NCBI RefSeq assembly: GCF_050947335.1 | Contig: NC_134984.1 | Span: 12,133,926-12,197,925 of the forward strand | DNA from: Megachile rotundata | Lineage: Eukaryota > Arthropoda > Insecta > Hymenoptera > Megachilidae | Direction: 5' to 3' | DNA: 64,000 bases | In this document: positions 48,431-59,850 of the stretch, in pieces | Position numbering within the stretch: the first letter of the stretch is position 1 | How the letters are laid out: the number at the start of each line of letters is the position of its first letter | Notes under the pieces: model-generated | The model's database searches: none | What the model saw: the letters and a program-made list of their open reading frames with translations, nothing else | What the model was told of the DNA's origin: nothing | Position numbers and translations under genes: made by a program

Positions 48431-49889
48431 AGTACACAAATGATGAAGGAACGTTTTACCCACTGAAATTTTGATTTGAACCGTTTTGGTTATCGGAGAA
48501 AAAGTCGAGAAAATAGCGTGACGGCGAAACGTGTCAAAGCGTGATAATTAATAAGAAGAGAGGTAGAGCGCGTGAAACAGGACACCGAGTATATACCGGA
48601 CGGTCATCGTTACGGTAGCGCGTAATACTTTACGGTTCGGCGTATGTATTATCACGGAATCGCAGGACAAGCGCAATTTTTGCATGGAAAATGGCGGTAC
48701 GGTACTTTCAGCCTCGCCGCTCGCCCGCGGCGAACGAATCTAGGCTAGGCCTACGAACGACACGGTCATCGACCACCCTTCGTTTCTTTTTTCTTTCTTT
48801 CTTTATTTTATTTAAAGACGGAGAAAGCGACACCGACTCTATCTGCTAATTGTACGATCAAAATCACCCTTTTTCTTTTTACCTCCCTGTTATGCAAGAA
48901 ATTTTTCGATGAACAAGGTTATTACGATTGTCTAATTATTATTGAATAATTGTACGATTGTACATCATTTATATCTTGAAGGGTGAAATTTTGAAAAATA
49001 TTTGAAGGAGGTTTCGAATGAAATTTTTGTTAACTCTTGCGTGGGGTGAATCGACCTCCATTTGCTAATATTATAGTGACCATGAAAAGTGCTATTATAA
49101 GAAGAGATTATAAGATTATGATTACTGTACTTCATTTTAAGTTGTACGATTTACAGAACTATAATTTTAAAACCTTAAAAACTTTGAAAATTTCAGATAA
49201 TTTTTTTACCTGAAAAAAATGTCAAAATTTTGTTTCATCAAAAAAGTATCAAACTGTTTTTGGATAATAAATACTCTTCATACTAAAGCAATGGTCTTAT
49301 AAATTATTTTCACCCCTTAAAAATGAATTTGCACCCCTTTAGCAAGGACCTCGATTTGACGCAGTGTCGCGCAGTTACGTGACGACCTTTGTATGCACAA
49401 GCGTACAATTATCCGTCGTGTCGTTATCGAACGGCCAGCTTATCGCGATTATCCGCGTCATTATTTTTATCGTTCGTTGTTATTATCGCGAAGGCGCGTA
49501 GGACCGGTTAAAAGTGAGGTCCGCGAGTCCTTGTGGATGCGGCCCGCTATAAACGCCATTATACTCGCTTCCTCATTCTCACTTGCCCTGTTCCCCGCCA
49601 AGTATTCGCCGCGATAAAGTTCGCCGTGGCGTAAATCTTTCGTAAAAATATCGTAAAATTCCTCCGGTTCCGAGGATTCCAAGGTCAACCAGCGACGAAT
49701 AAACACGTTTCGTACACACGGGGAAACGCCATTAACGCGAAACATTTTATCGTTTATTTTTTTCACCTCGGAGATTGGCCAGAACAGACAGATACGAACC
49801 GGGGCTTCGAAAGGAGAAATTATCGTAACTCTCTTGGTGATTGGTGCTCGGGCTTTCTTTCAATAGGGACGTGCTTGACAATTTTTAGC
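48431..49889. other. Gene-free stretch with two GC patches
   Basis: 48480-48780 and 49350-49860 are CpG-rich; 48790-48830 is a T-rich CTTT run. Opposing frames at 49393-49617 and 49467-49766 overlap and are unrecognised. Confidence 0.3.
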
Positions 49890-50210
49890 TTCCGTATCTA
49901 CAAATTTTCAAATTTCTTATCTCACATTGTTAGAGTTTTAGAGATTCAAGTTCTTACATTTCCTGACTTTGTAATCTTCTCATTGTCACCTATATTTCTA
50001 AATTTCTAGGTGAAAAAGTCCTTAACTTATATCCTTAAATCGTCAAATTCAAAATCTCCCAAATTTCCAGGTCCCAAACTCTCCAATATCCAAACCACAT
50101 CCCAAAGTCCTCAATATGCTCTGAAATTCTTACATCGTCAACTTCCCATCTCCCCAAATTTGTAAGTCCACAAATACCTACATTCCTAAAGTCCTAAGTC
50201 CATGTAAACA
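49890..50210. repeat. Degenerate CCCAAATTTC/CTAAATTTC repeat
   Basis: Loose repetition of TTTCTAAATTTC, CTCCCAAATTTCC and CCTCAATA words with no fixed period; similar in style to 18180-18545. Confidence 0.5.
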
Positions 50211-51089
50211 CATTATAAATTCCTATGTGACGAAATCTAACTTGCAATTTTACCATCTTTGCCAGAACTCAAATAAGTTGTAACGAACCACTTACAACCC
50301 CATATCTGACACTTTCTTCTTAATCACAAAATACAAAAATATCAAGTAGTCAAGTATCAATCAACAATCATTGAAAATCGTATAAAAAAATCCTCCAAAC
50401 ATGAATGAAAAAAATGATGAACCGATCTTAATAACTGTATACCAAAGTATTTAAGACCCCAACAATTTTTCTTCGCCGTAATGTTAATAGCCGAAGGGAT
50501 AAAAATGAAACCCACCGTGTATAACAGAAATCAGTGAAGTCGATGATCGAAGGTAAAGGAGCAAAGTATGACGAGAAACGACGAGACGAGATGAGGAGAG
50601 GAGAGTAGAGGAGACACGTAGTAGTAGAGGCAAACGTACCGGGTGTCCGTATCGCGCAGAAGCACGACGACCGGTGGCAACAGAGAGAGGAGGAAGAAGT
50701 AGTCGAGGTTGCACGTATATAGGAGGCTCGCGAGCCGAGCACCAGGAGTCAATGACCGTTCTACATTGACGCGTTGCGCCGGCCCGAGTGCCGGCTGAGT
50801 TGAGTAAAGTCACGGCCAGCCATCAGCCGTGAGATTCCCTCCCTTCGCTATATAGCCTTGCTCTACCTGTCGACAGACTCGAACTAACATAGAGTTCGAT
50901 CAACGCGCCATTTTCTTTTTCGACGATTCTTCTTGTCGATCAAATTATTTTGTGACACGTTCGTATTATTATCTTCTTTGCACTTTGGATTCTTTTTGCC
51001 AGTGCCTTCTTTGCCTTCTTTCTTCTTCCTCGTACTTTGATAGTCAAACTGGGCGATAAAATTCATTGGTGGATTTCTATATATTTGTT
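50211..51089. other. GC island with palindromic TATA, possible promoter
   Basis: 50440-50920 is CpG-rich. CTATATAG near 50850 is followed by TCGAACT-AACATAG-AGTTCGA (perfect 7-bp stem, about 50879-50899). The minus frames 50428-50813 overlap one another in different registers, which argues against coding. Confidence 0.35.
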
Positions 51090-51545
51090 TATTGGCAATT
51101 TCTTCCTTATACTGCCATCTTCTTTATTGTTACCTTGTTCCTCACAAAGGCCTTCTTTCTAACACTGGCAATGTCTTTTTCTTCACACTGCCAATTCTCC
51201 CTCCTAATACCTTTTACGTTACACTACCAATACCTTCTTCCTCACACTGTACATGACTTCTTTCTCATACTGTCAATACCTTTTTCTTCACATTGCTAAT
51301 TCTCCTTCCTAACATTGTCAATACCTTCCTAACACTACTACTATCTCCTTCTACTCGCTGCCAATACCTTGCATCTCACACTGTCAATACCTTCTTCCTC
51401 ACACTGCCAATACCTTCTTCCTCACACTGTCAAGATCTTCCTCATGTTGTCAATACCTTCTTCCTCCACATAATCAACATCTTCCTCCTCGTATTCGTCT
51501 TCTTCCTTCTCGCACTGTCCTTGTTTTCTTTCTCTCGGTGCTGTC
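51090..51545. repeat. CTTCCTCACACTGTCAATAC repeat, about 26 bp, degenerate
   Basis: Around 15 imperfect units of CTTCTTCCTCACACTG(T/C)CAA. It makes a Leu/Pro/Ser-rich plus frame by composition only. Confidence 0.8.
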
Positions 51546-52520
51546 AATGTTTCTCCCTGTATATCGAGTTCAACGAATAAATAAATGTTCTTCATTGTTA
51601 TGCTCTGAATCGGTCGCGAAATTATGCACGGCGAACGTCGGAGGTTACGTTTTGTAAGGAAGATAAAAAGAAGGAGAAGAAGGGTTGCGTGATCTTGTGG
51701 CGGCAGCTGATGGATAAAATCGAAGGAGGGTAGCAAAGCAGGAAGTTGGCGAAATAGGAAGGGGCGCGAGCAGCGCTCGAATATGAGCAACTATCGGGAA
51801 GTTTGTACAAATGACTTGGTGTTTGTCAGATTTACATAAGCATTTACAGCTTTTACTATAAAAGTAAAAATGATTATTTTAAATAATGTGAAATGATTAT
51901 TTCTGTCTACAAAAATATACTTGATGAAAAGCTTGTTTCATAAATGTTTGAAAAATTTTATTGGAATTTGTGATGAGAAGTTTCGTCAATAATTTGTAGA
52001 GGTTGTTTTTGTGTTCCAATTGCAAACACTTAATTAGAACGTCGATTATTATTTTTAAGAAGAATATCGATATTTTAAGCGTTCGACGACACAATTTTCT
52101 CCGGTTTCCTGGATCACTTTTTCCGGGTCGCCTACAGTTGACGAGGTACATAATTACGTATCGAGGATAAATTTAGTGTGTTCGAACCTGTGCTTATCCT
52201 TTATACTCTCACCACGGTAATAAACGCGTTTTACTATCTAACCGATAGAGGTACACTTACCTAGAAAAGATACATCGAACAATTTCCATTTTCTCAAGTA
52301 CTCGCGAACGACTTTGAACAAGCAGTCAAGATTTGCTATTCAAAACTTGTTTCGATTCTTCGTTCGTCTTTCTGATGACTCTCTTTCTTCGTAACACTCG
52401 ACTTCCGTAAACTTGCATGACTATTATATTTTAAAGAAATTTGGTTCCGCTTTGAATCATTTATATTCTTAGATGTACAGATTCTTACATTTGTAGATTA
52501 TTTTATATTTTTAAATATGT
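51546..52520. other. Unique sequence, no gene seen
   Basis: 51600-51790 is GC-richer; the rest is AT-rich. No recognisable product. Confidence 0.3.
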
Positions 52521-53545
52521 ATGTTTTTTATATCTAGGTGTCCCAAAGTCTTTAGATCTCTGCATTTTTAGATACTTGGGGAGATCTGGGGATTTCTCAA
52601 GTTTCTTTATGTTTTTACATTTCTACGGTTCTAGATCCCTACGTCCCTAGATCTTTAGGTTTTTAAATTTCAAGGTTATTAGATCTCTACGTTTTTGGAT
52701 TTCTATGTTTCGAGATCTCTACATTTTTAAATCTTTACGTCTCTACATTTCTATGAATCTAGATCTCCACGTTTCTAGAGCTCCACGTTCCTAGGTCTTC
52801 ACGTCCCTAGTTCTCCACGTTCTTAGATCACCACGTCCCTAGATCTCCACGCTCCTAGATCTCCACGTTCCTAGATCTCCACGTTGCTAGATCTTCACGT
52901 TTCTAGATTTTCACGTTCCTAGATCTCCACGTTTTTAGATTACCACGTCCCTAGATCTCCACGCTCCTAAATCTCTACGTTCCTAAATCTCCATGTTCCT
53001 AGATCTCCACGTTTTTAGATTACCACGTCCCTAGATCTCCACGCTCCTAGATCTCTACGTTCCTAAATCTCCATGTTCCTAGATCTCCACGTTTTTAGAT
53101 CACCACGTTCCTAGATCTCCACGTCCCTACATCTCCACGTTCCTTGGTCACCACGTTCCTAGATCTCCACGTTCCTAAATCTCCACGTTCCTAGATCTCC
53201 AAGTTCTTAGATCACCACGTTTTTAGATCTCTACGTTCCTAGATCTCTACGCCCCTAGATTAATACGTTCCCTGATTACTACGTGCCTAGAATCTCTACG
53301 TCCCCAAATTCCTATGTTCCTGTGATTCGACGTTTCTGGATACCTACATCTCTAGACCTCTACATCTCCCGATCCCTATATTCGTGAAATATATCCTCAA
53401 TTATTTACGTCCCTAGATCTCTACATTCTTAAATACCTACGTACCCAGATCTCTACGTCCCTAAATTCCTACGTACCTAGACCTCTACCTCCCTAGATCC
53501 CTACATCTCCAAATAACCAGATGTCTATATCTCTAACTCCCAAAA
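52521..53545. repeat. 16-bp minisatellite CCTAGATCTCCACGTT, about 60 copies
   Basis: Core 52740-53250 is regular with 16-bp units, variants CACGTCC, CACGCTC and TTTTTAGATCACC. Flanks are degenerate. A roughly 100-bp segment near 52920-53010 is repeated almost unchanged near 53010-53095, so small higher-order units exist. The CTAGATCTC word is shared with the 32-bp array at 14275-14830. Confidence 0.93.
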
Positions 53546-54799
53546 TTCCTAAATTGCTAAACGTCTATTTTCTAAAATAAACGACCCTCGTCAACAAACC
53601 TCAATTTCGTAAAATATAAATGAGTGATATATACAAGTGAAATTTGGAGAAATCATTAAATCACACGGATCGATTTTTTAGTTAGAGTAAAGATCGTTTG
53701 TGTAACACCTGATTGGCGATATATAGTTAAATCGGTAATACGAGGTATAAAGTGAACGAGCGTGGTCGTTCGTTATATAAGGTGAAAGGGCGACTGGCAT
53801 TGACATTGAAGTTCGTGCTATTCAATGCGGAAACGGACAAACTCCGTTATTTAATCTCTTTCACAACGATTACGAGGGAACGCTTTATCGGCCGGAGGTA
53901 TCGACCGGAAGCGCAAACGCGCGTTACGTGTTCCGTCGAACGAACCCGACTAGAATTCTCTCTTAGCGTATCGCGATTATATCCTTTCTCTTCGTGTGCT
54001 ACGGAACATTATTTTCTGCCTTTATTTTTATTTGCGGAGGAAAAGGTATCTTGAAGGTTGTTCTCGAGATCGCTTCATTCGTTCCGGCGAAAGATTTCTT
54101 GAAAGAAAAGTTTAATAACGATGTGAAACTTTGTAAGCCCATTGTATTCTAGGTTTAAGGTAACCTTATTTAGGGTGAATCGAATTTATTAGTTTTTCTT
54201 GTTAAGATTGCAAATTGTATCGGAATATCGTTGTTGACCCACCGACCTAATAGTCGCCAGTTTTTGTGCACCGTGGAAAACGAAGGGGTTGAAGAGCAGA
54301 AGCTCGAACGAGATATAGGAGATACCTGACCTGCCTTACGCCACGCAGCTCGAGCACAATACCCGAATAACCAACGCTCTTATCTGGCTACGACAATTTC
54401 TCCAACCACGTATACTCGCACAGTATTCACCTGTTACGTGGGGACCTCTTATCAGTCTCGTCTCTCAAATCCGGAAACGAATAATTCCACGTGTTTCTCT
54501 TTCTCTTCATTTTGCAACAGCATTGCTATGCTATCGCTATTGTTACTACCCTTCAATTTCACTTTTCACCGTTCTAAATTTACAGGTATAACACATTTTT
54601 ATATTCACAACAATTTTTATGAATTTTTCGTTAATACAATTTTTATGAATATACTTCTTTGCACAATATTAATTTAATATTAATTTCTAGGATAATTTTA
54701 TTTGTATTGTAACAAATTCTGTATTTTCTTTTCTAGATTTTGTGCAGTACAATTATTCAATTTATAGTTTGATAATTTTTGGTAAATTTGTGTACCTAT
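53546..54799. other. Gene-free stretch with GC patches
   Basis: 53700-54060 and 54260-54440 are GC-richer. The plus frame 53752-54054 has no recognisable domain. A pyrimidine-rich tract ending TTTACAG|GTATAAC at 54585 resembles a recursive splice site. Confidence 0.35.
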
Positions 54800-55445
54800 A
54801 TTGATCACATATGTACTTGTTTCATATGTACCTGTTACATACATGTTACATGTAATTTTACAATAATGTAATGTGTAAATACCATGTACTCATTATGCAC
54901 GTATTCTGTATGTAGATTTTGATGTACATGTGGTACGTAATTTTACAGTATGTGTACATGACATACACATATGTTGTCATATGTACATTGCACGTAATTT
55001 TACAATATGTGTACATGACATATGTATGCATATGTTGTCATATGTACATTGCACATAATTTTACAATATGTGTACATGACATATGTATGCATATGTTGTC
55101 ATATCTAAATTACATATTATTTTACAATATGTGTACATGACATACACATATGTTGTCATATGCATATTGCACATAATTTTACAATATGTGTACATGACAT
55201 GTGTACACATATGTTGTCATATGTACATTGTACGTAATTTTACAAAATGTGTACATCACATACATATGTTCTCATATGCACATTGCACGTAATTTTACAA
55301 TATGTGTACATAACATATATGTTGTCATGTGTGTAGTGTACGTAGCTGTACAATAATATGTGTACATAACATATAAGTTATCATGTGCATATTTTGTATG
55401 TACATATTTCTCATACGTTGTTAACACATATTCATATATGTAGGT
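54800..55445. repeat. 55-61 bp CATATG/GTACAT-rich tandem repeat, about 8 copies
   Basis: TTTTAC marks unit starts at 54941, 54998, 55059, 55120, 55177, 55238 and 55293. Each unit holds ATATGTGTACATGACAT and CATATG-TTGTCATATG. It is rich in short palindromes. Confidence 0.92.
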
Positions 55446-56056
55446 ATCATATGTAGCTGTATTAAAAATTTTGCAATTTAGTTATTAATGATTTAAAATA
55501 AGTAAAGTATAACTACATAAAAAAAAATCATTTCTAAAAAGGTCAAGTTTAATTCCTTCACACAAATAACATAAATACACAAGTTATTAACATATATAAA
55601 ATAAAATCATATATCTCCTTATATATTCAAAATTAATAAAATAGTACAAATTGAGAGTAACAAGTAAATAGGTTAATACCAGAATAATCGTTTCTGAAAT
55701 GTGCAAATGTTTCGCCTGAAACTCTCGAGTTTGCATACATAGAAGAAGAAAAAGAAGAAGAACTCGTTTCTTCGGGGCACGAGCGTTCTTCGTCGCGTAG
55801 TTTTGCTCCCGCGAAATGGGTTACGTGGACAAAGGAGAGGAGAACCGATGCCGAGGAATGCAGAGGGGAAATTTTTCGAAACGGTGCTAGCCTTCTTTTC
55901 CGGTTCGCAAAGCGCAAACTGATCGCTCGTTCGTTTGCTTTTTGCCAAGGTTAAATCTTAAAATAAAACACGCGCACGAATATTTCCCTGGTGTTCTCGA
56001 ATTTAACTCTATCGGAAGAAATACGGGCGAACCTGTGTTTTCGCAGCAAGGACACC
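55446..56056. other. AT-rich then GC-richer spacer
   Basis: No gene. GCGAAATGGGTTACGTGG at about 55807 resembles the ATTACAAAATGGGTT motif family described next. Confidence 0.35.
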
Positions 56057-56133
56057 GATATGCACTCCATTTTGTAATAGAACTCGTGCGGGTCCCGTTG
56101 CAATTTCTGTTATTACAAAATGGGTTGCGTGCC
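56057..56133 (+). ncRNA. 77-nt hairpin of pre-miRNA size (candidate)
   Basis: CCATTTTGTAATA (56067-56079) pairs perfectly with TATTACAAAATGG (56111-56123). The stem continues outward through wobble and Watson-Crick pairs to about 56057/56133, and inward GAA/TTC pairs leave a loop of about 22-25 nt. I recognise no known miRNA in it. The right arm belongs to a motif repeated nearby, so two inverted copies of a small repeat would look the same. No expression evidence. Confidence 0.3.
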
Positions 56134-56747
56134 ACGGTGGACTTACTGTTCATTGAACTGGAAGAAAAATTCGAATCTTTCGAAATTAAAATCATGCGTT
56201 TTTGGAAAATCGGCTGATTCAAATCGCATAAAATATCTTTCATTTTTATACGAATTTTATTCCTGTAATTTTATACAAATTTTATTCCTGTAATTTTATT
56301 TTAGCATTCAACATTTAGTTCTACATTTTTAATCTTTCACATTGCAAAATTTATAAAACATGATATTTGACCCTGTATACATTTTTACTTCAAAAATCGA
56401 ATTCGATATAATTTCAATATTGAAAATACTTCAGAATGAGTTTATTAAAAATTTCTCTGTCAACTTCGATTTTTTAACTAAAAATTTGTGCAGAGTCAAA
56501 TATCATGATTTCAATAGAAAATTTTATCCGACTATGTGAAAATTTCAATTGATCCAAGAAATCGAGTAATTAGGTTATTAGTGAATGAACATTCATTGGC
56601 ACGATTGAAAGGTCTAAATTTTTAAATATAATTTTCCCATGAAAAAAATAAAAAATTTCCATAATAGTAATATGAAATAACCATCGTTTCTCTGATTTCT
56701 TTGATCGAAAATCGAACGGAAACGATCGTAAAGGAAGTCGAGACGAA
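56134..56747. other. AT-rich spacer within the motif cluster
   Basis: No gene. A TTTTAT..TCCTGTAATTTTAT doublet lies at 56240-56300. Confidence 0.3.
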
Positions 56748-56820
56748 CTCGAAGTGTGCTATTACAAAATGGGTTATGCAGCGCGCGAAGAGAGTCAAGT
56801 TCAATAACCGACGAGAATGG
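56748..56820. repeat. 73-bp duplicated element, copy A
   Basis: Begins CTCGAAGTGTGCTATTACAA and continues AAATGGGTTATGCAGC; 67 of 73 positions match copy B at 58154-58226, the differences being mostly transitions. It sits just right of a GC patch. Confidence 0.9.
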
Positions 56821-58153
56821 AAACCTGCGACCTAGTACAAATTCATTTCACTCGTGCTCGTAAAAATCTCGACGATTTCATTCTTCGCTCTAACAATTTT
56901 CTGACTGATCCATCTAACGATGGAAAAAAAGTTCTAGTTAAAAATATTCTTAATTAAAATTGAAAATTCGAAACGATTCTATTTCAGACTTTTTTTCATG
57001 ATTGAAGAAACACGTTGAATTGTTCATAGGACAAATTGATTTTTAATTAGTTGTGAAGTGAAAAGTTTATTGTAAATTTTATTGTGTGATCTTTTAAATA
57101 TTTTTGAATTTAGAAGAAAATATGTACATTAATATACATGAGACTTTTTTAAAATATTCTTTGAGATACAGACTTTTTTTGAATATTTAAAATTTAAACT
57201 TCAAATGATTTTTAATTATATTAGCAAAAAGTGGTGAATAAAAATTAAGCTATCACTTTTTTGAAAAATATTGAAAATTGCATAAATTTGCTCCTGTGAT
57301 TATTGAATCGCATTAAACTTCAAATACGATAAATTTGATTTATATTTCATCTACGATGCAATTATAAGTTTGATGCTAATCGTAATTTGCACAATCAAGA
57401 TCCTTCAAAACCAAACTATAACTACATTTCAATTTTGCCTCAATATTGCAATAATAATTCTAATGCAACTGCTAAAAAAATCACAGATTAGGTTAATTAA
57501 CACATTCAGACCTGACCCATCTGTGGATCATGTGGGTCATGTAGGAGTCTGTCTCGTATGTCGAAATGACCCACAGGTGGGTCACTATAATATGAATCAT
57601 AAAAGAGTCAAACTAAGTGACAGAATCCATCGGTGGGTGACTTTGACAGACCCATATCATTTTTATCATATTTTCTATAAAATGTACTGTTAATAATAAT
57701 TCTTAATTTCGAAATGAGCGTGTATTATAGTGTTAAAGACAAGAGGTTATAAAAACGTAGTATCGATAAAATTACAGACGAAAATTAAGCTAGCAATTTA
57801 AACGTGTCAAATTAACGAAACGTGAAACTTGAACGCGTCAAATTAATACTAAGCCCTTAATTTGAAATAGAAACTAATTTGAGAAATAAACAAACATCGC
57901 AATGAAAATCAAATTTGAAAATTAAAAATTGTCTAATATACAATAGAAAACTTGCAAACCAGTCATAACCGATTTGGTGCTTCCGTAAAGACCCATAAAC
58001 CGGCAAAAAGTCAAAAGACAAAAGCATCGTAAACGTAAAAGGTTCAGCAAAGAGAATGGCGTGTAAGAATGTGAAATGAGGTAACGGATAGAAGTGGACA
58101 GAAATCGGTAGGTTGACGGTCGATTTCTTCGGAAGGATACCGGTGCGCCGGCT
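56821..58153. other. AT-rich stretch; GTGGGTCA palindrome at 57567-57584
   Basis: No gene. TGACCCACAGGTGGGTCA is a perfect inverted repeat (57567-57584) inside a local cluster of GACCCA/TGGGTC words (57508-57660). Confidence 0.4.
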
Positions 58154-58226
58154 CTCGAAGTGTGCTATTACAAAATGGGTTATGCAGCTCGCAAAGAGAG
58201 TCGGGTTCAACAACCGACGAGAACGG
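58154..58226. repeat. 73-bp duplicated element, copy B
   Basis: Partner of copy A at 56748-56820 (92% alike by eye), same orientation, 1406 bp apart. Confidence 0.9.
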
Positions 58227-58566
58227 TGAACCGAGGCAACGCGCAGGCCGGTAGCGAAAATGATATAGCGGTCGTCCGTGACTCCACGGCGTGTACGTAG
58301 AGGAGGTGGAGGAGGTCCATCGTCGAAGAGAAGCGATATCGCGAACGGAAAGAGATGGAAGACCGGCGAACCAGCCGGTCGACCTCCACCACTGCCGTAG
58401 TCTGCCGATCACGTGTCCCCATTGAAAGCGGCTGGCCACGTACGGTCTGACGTCGATCGGAACCACTTGGAGAGCGGTGCTCTACCTTCCAGCGCCACGC
58501 GTTGCAAACATCGGCTGACCACATACGATCCGTTTCCACTTGTACTTTTGCCTTAACGATACCGTT
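58227..58566. other. GC island, no gene seen
   Basis: CpG-rich; opposing frames 58044-58466 and 58207-58539 on the same strand in different registers are unrecognised. Confidence 0.3.
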
Positions 58567-58640
58567 CTAACCCTTTCCACTCCGAAAGTTTATTTTGTCA
58601 TTCAAAACCTCGGAAAGGACAACGGAGTGCAAAGGGCTAA
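58567..58640. mobile_element. 74-bp miniature inverted-repeat element, piggyBac-like
   Basis: Ends are CCCTTTCCACTCCG and, inverted, CCCTTTGCACTCCG (13 of 14 identical), flanked on both sides by CTAA, a variant of the TTAA target. No coding room. Among the smallest such elements one can recognise. Confidence 0.6.
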
Positions 58641-58777
58641 GATGGACCAATACATAGCAGTCCAGGTTCATAGAACTATTGTAGGACATCAATTGATTGA
58701 ATACTATTTCAAGAACTTCGTTCACGAGCAACCTATTTTCTGGATAACATTGATTTGCTTCGATAATCAAATTTTTA

Positions 58778-58864
58778 ACGATTTTCACAGGGAGACAATG
58801 TCATTCACGATTTTCACAGGGAGACAATGTCATTCACGATTTTCACAGAGAGACAATGTCATTT
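58778..58864. repeat. 29-bp tandem triplet
   Basis: ACGATTTTCACAGGGAGACA units start at 58778, 58807 and 58836; the third has one change. The 29-bp period shifts frame, so the 129-codon plus frame spanning it is not a conserved protein. Confidence 0.95.
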
Positions 58865-59098
58865 ATTTATGTATTAGTAGTATTCCCAATCGCGCACGGT
58901 TGAATTGTGGACACTATGTATTGTGTTGATATATTTGATGTATATTGCAGGAATTTGGGGATTTTAGATCTGAGGAATATGGAAATATTAAAATTTGGAA
59001 ATTTGAGGAGATATGGATTTGCGAATATGAGGACTTAGAAATTTTACAATTTGCAAATTTGGGAATTTGGGAAGCATAGTGCTGGAGAATTTTAAGTT
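58865..59098. other. Spacer grading into the 16-bp array
   Basis: 58960-59098 already contains GGAAATTTG-like words; nothing else. Confidence 0.35.
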
Positions 59099-59850
59099 TT
59101 AAAAATTTGAGAGTTTGGAAGTTGGAGAATTTGGAAGTTTGAGAATTTGGAAATTTGCGAATTTGGACATTTCAGAATTTGGAAATTTGAGAGTTTGGAA
59201 ATTTGAGAGTTTGGAAATTTGAGAGTTTCGAAATTTGAGAGTTTGGAAACTTGAGAGTTTGGAAATTTGAGAGTTTGGAAATATGAGAGTTTGGAAGTTG
59301 GAGAATTTGGAAATTTGAGAATTTGGAAGTTTGAGAATTTGGAAATTTGAGAAATTGGAAATTTGCGAATTTGGACATTTCAGAATTTGGAAATTTGAGA
59401 GTTTGGAAATTTGAGAATTTGGAAGTTGGAGAATTTGGAAATTTGAGAAATTGAAAATTTGAGAATTTGGAAATTTGAGAAATTGAAAATTTGAGAATTT
59501 GGAAATTTGAGAACTTGGAAATTTGAGAAATTGGAAATTTGAGAACTTGGAAATTTGAGAAATTGAAAATTTGAGAATTTGGAAATTTGAGAACTTGGAA
59601 ATTTGAGAACTTGGAAATTTGAGAATTTGGAAATTTGAGAACTTGGAAATTTGAGAAATTGGAAATTTGAGAACTTGGAAATTTGAGAATTTGGAAATTT
59701 GAGAAATTGAAAATTTAAGAATTTGGAAATTTGAGAACTTGGAAATTTGAGAATTTGGAAGTTTGAGAATTTGGAAATTTGAGAATTTGGAAATTTGAGA
59801 AATTGGAAATTTGAGAATTTGGAAATTTGAGAAATTGGAAATTTGCAAAT
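59099..59850. repeat. 16-bp minisatellite GAATTTGGAAATTTGA, about 47 copies
   Basis: Units of 16 bp with variants GAGTTTGG, GAACTTGG and GAAATTGG. Because 16 is not a multiple of 3, one strand cycles through all three frames every 48 bp, and none of the three contains a stop on the minus strand. That yields a 249-codon frame with a 16-residue pattern such as SNFQILKFPISQISKF. It is a composition artefact, not a gene. Confidence 0.96.

Noticed and set aside
57497..57736. TTAA-bounded segment considered as another piggyBac MITE
   Set aside because: Both ends are TTAA followed by CAC, but further terminal match is lost after three bases; TTAA is common in AT-rich DNA.
59099..59848. 249-codon minus-strand open frame
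   Set aside because: It lies wholly in a 16-bp minisatellite with no stop in any of the three minus frames; no non-repeat protein sequence or splice context.
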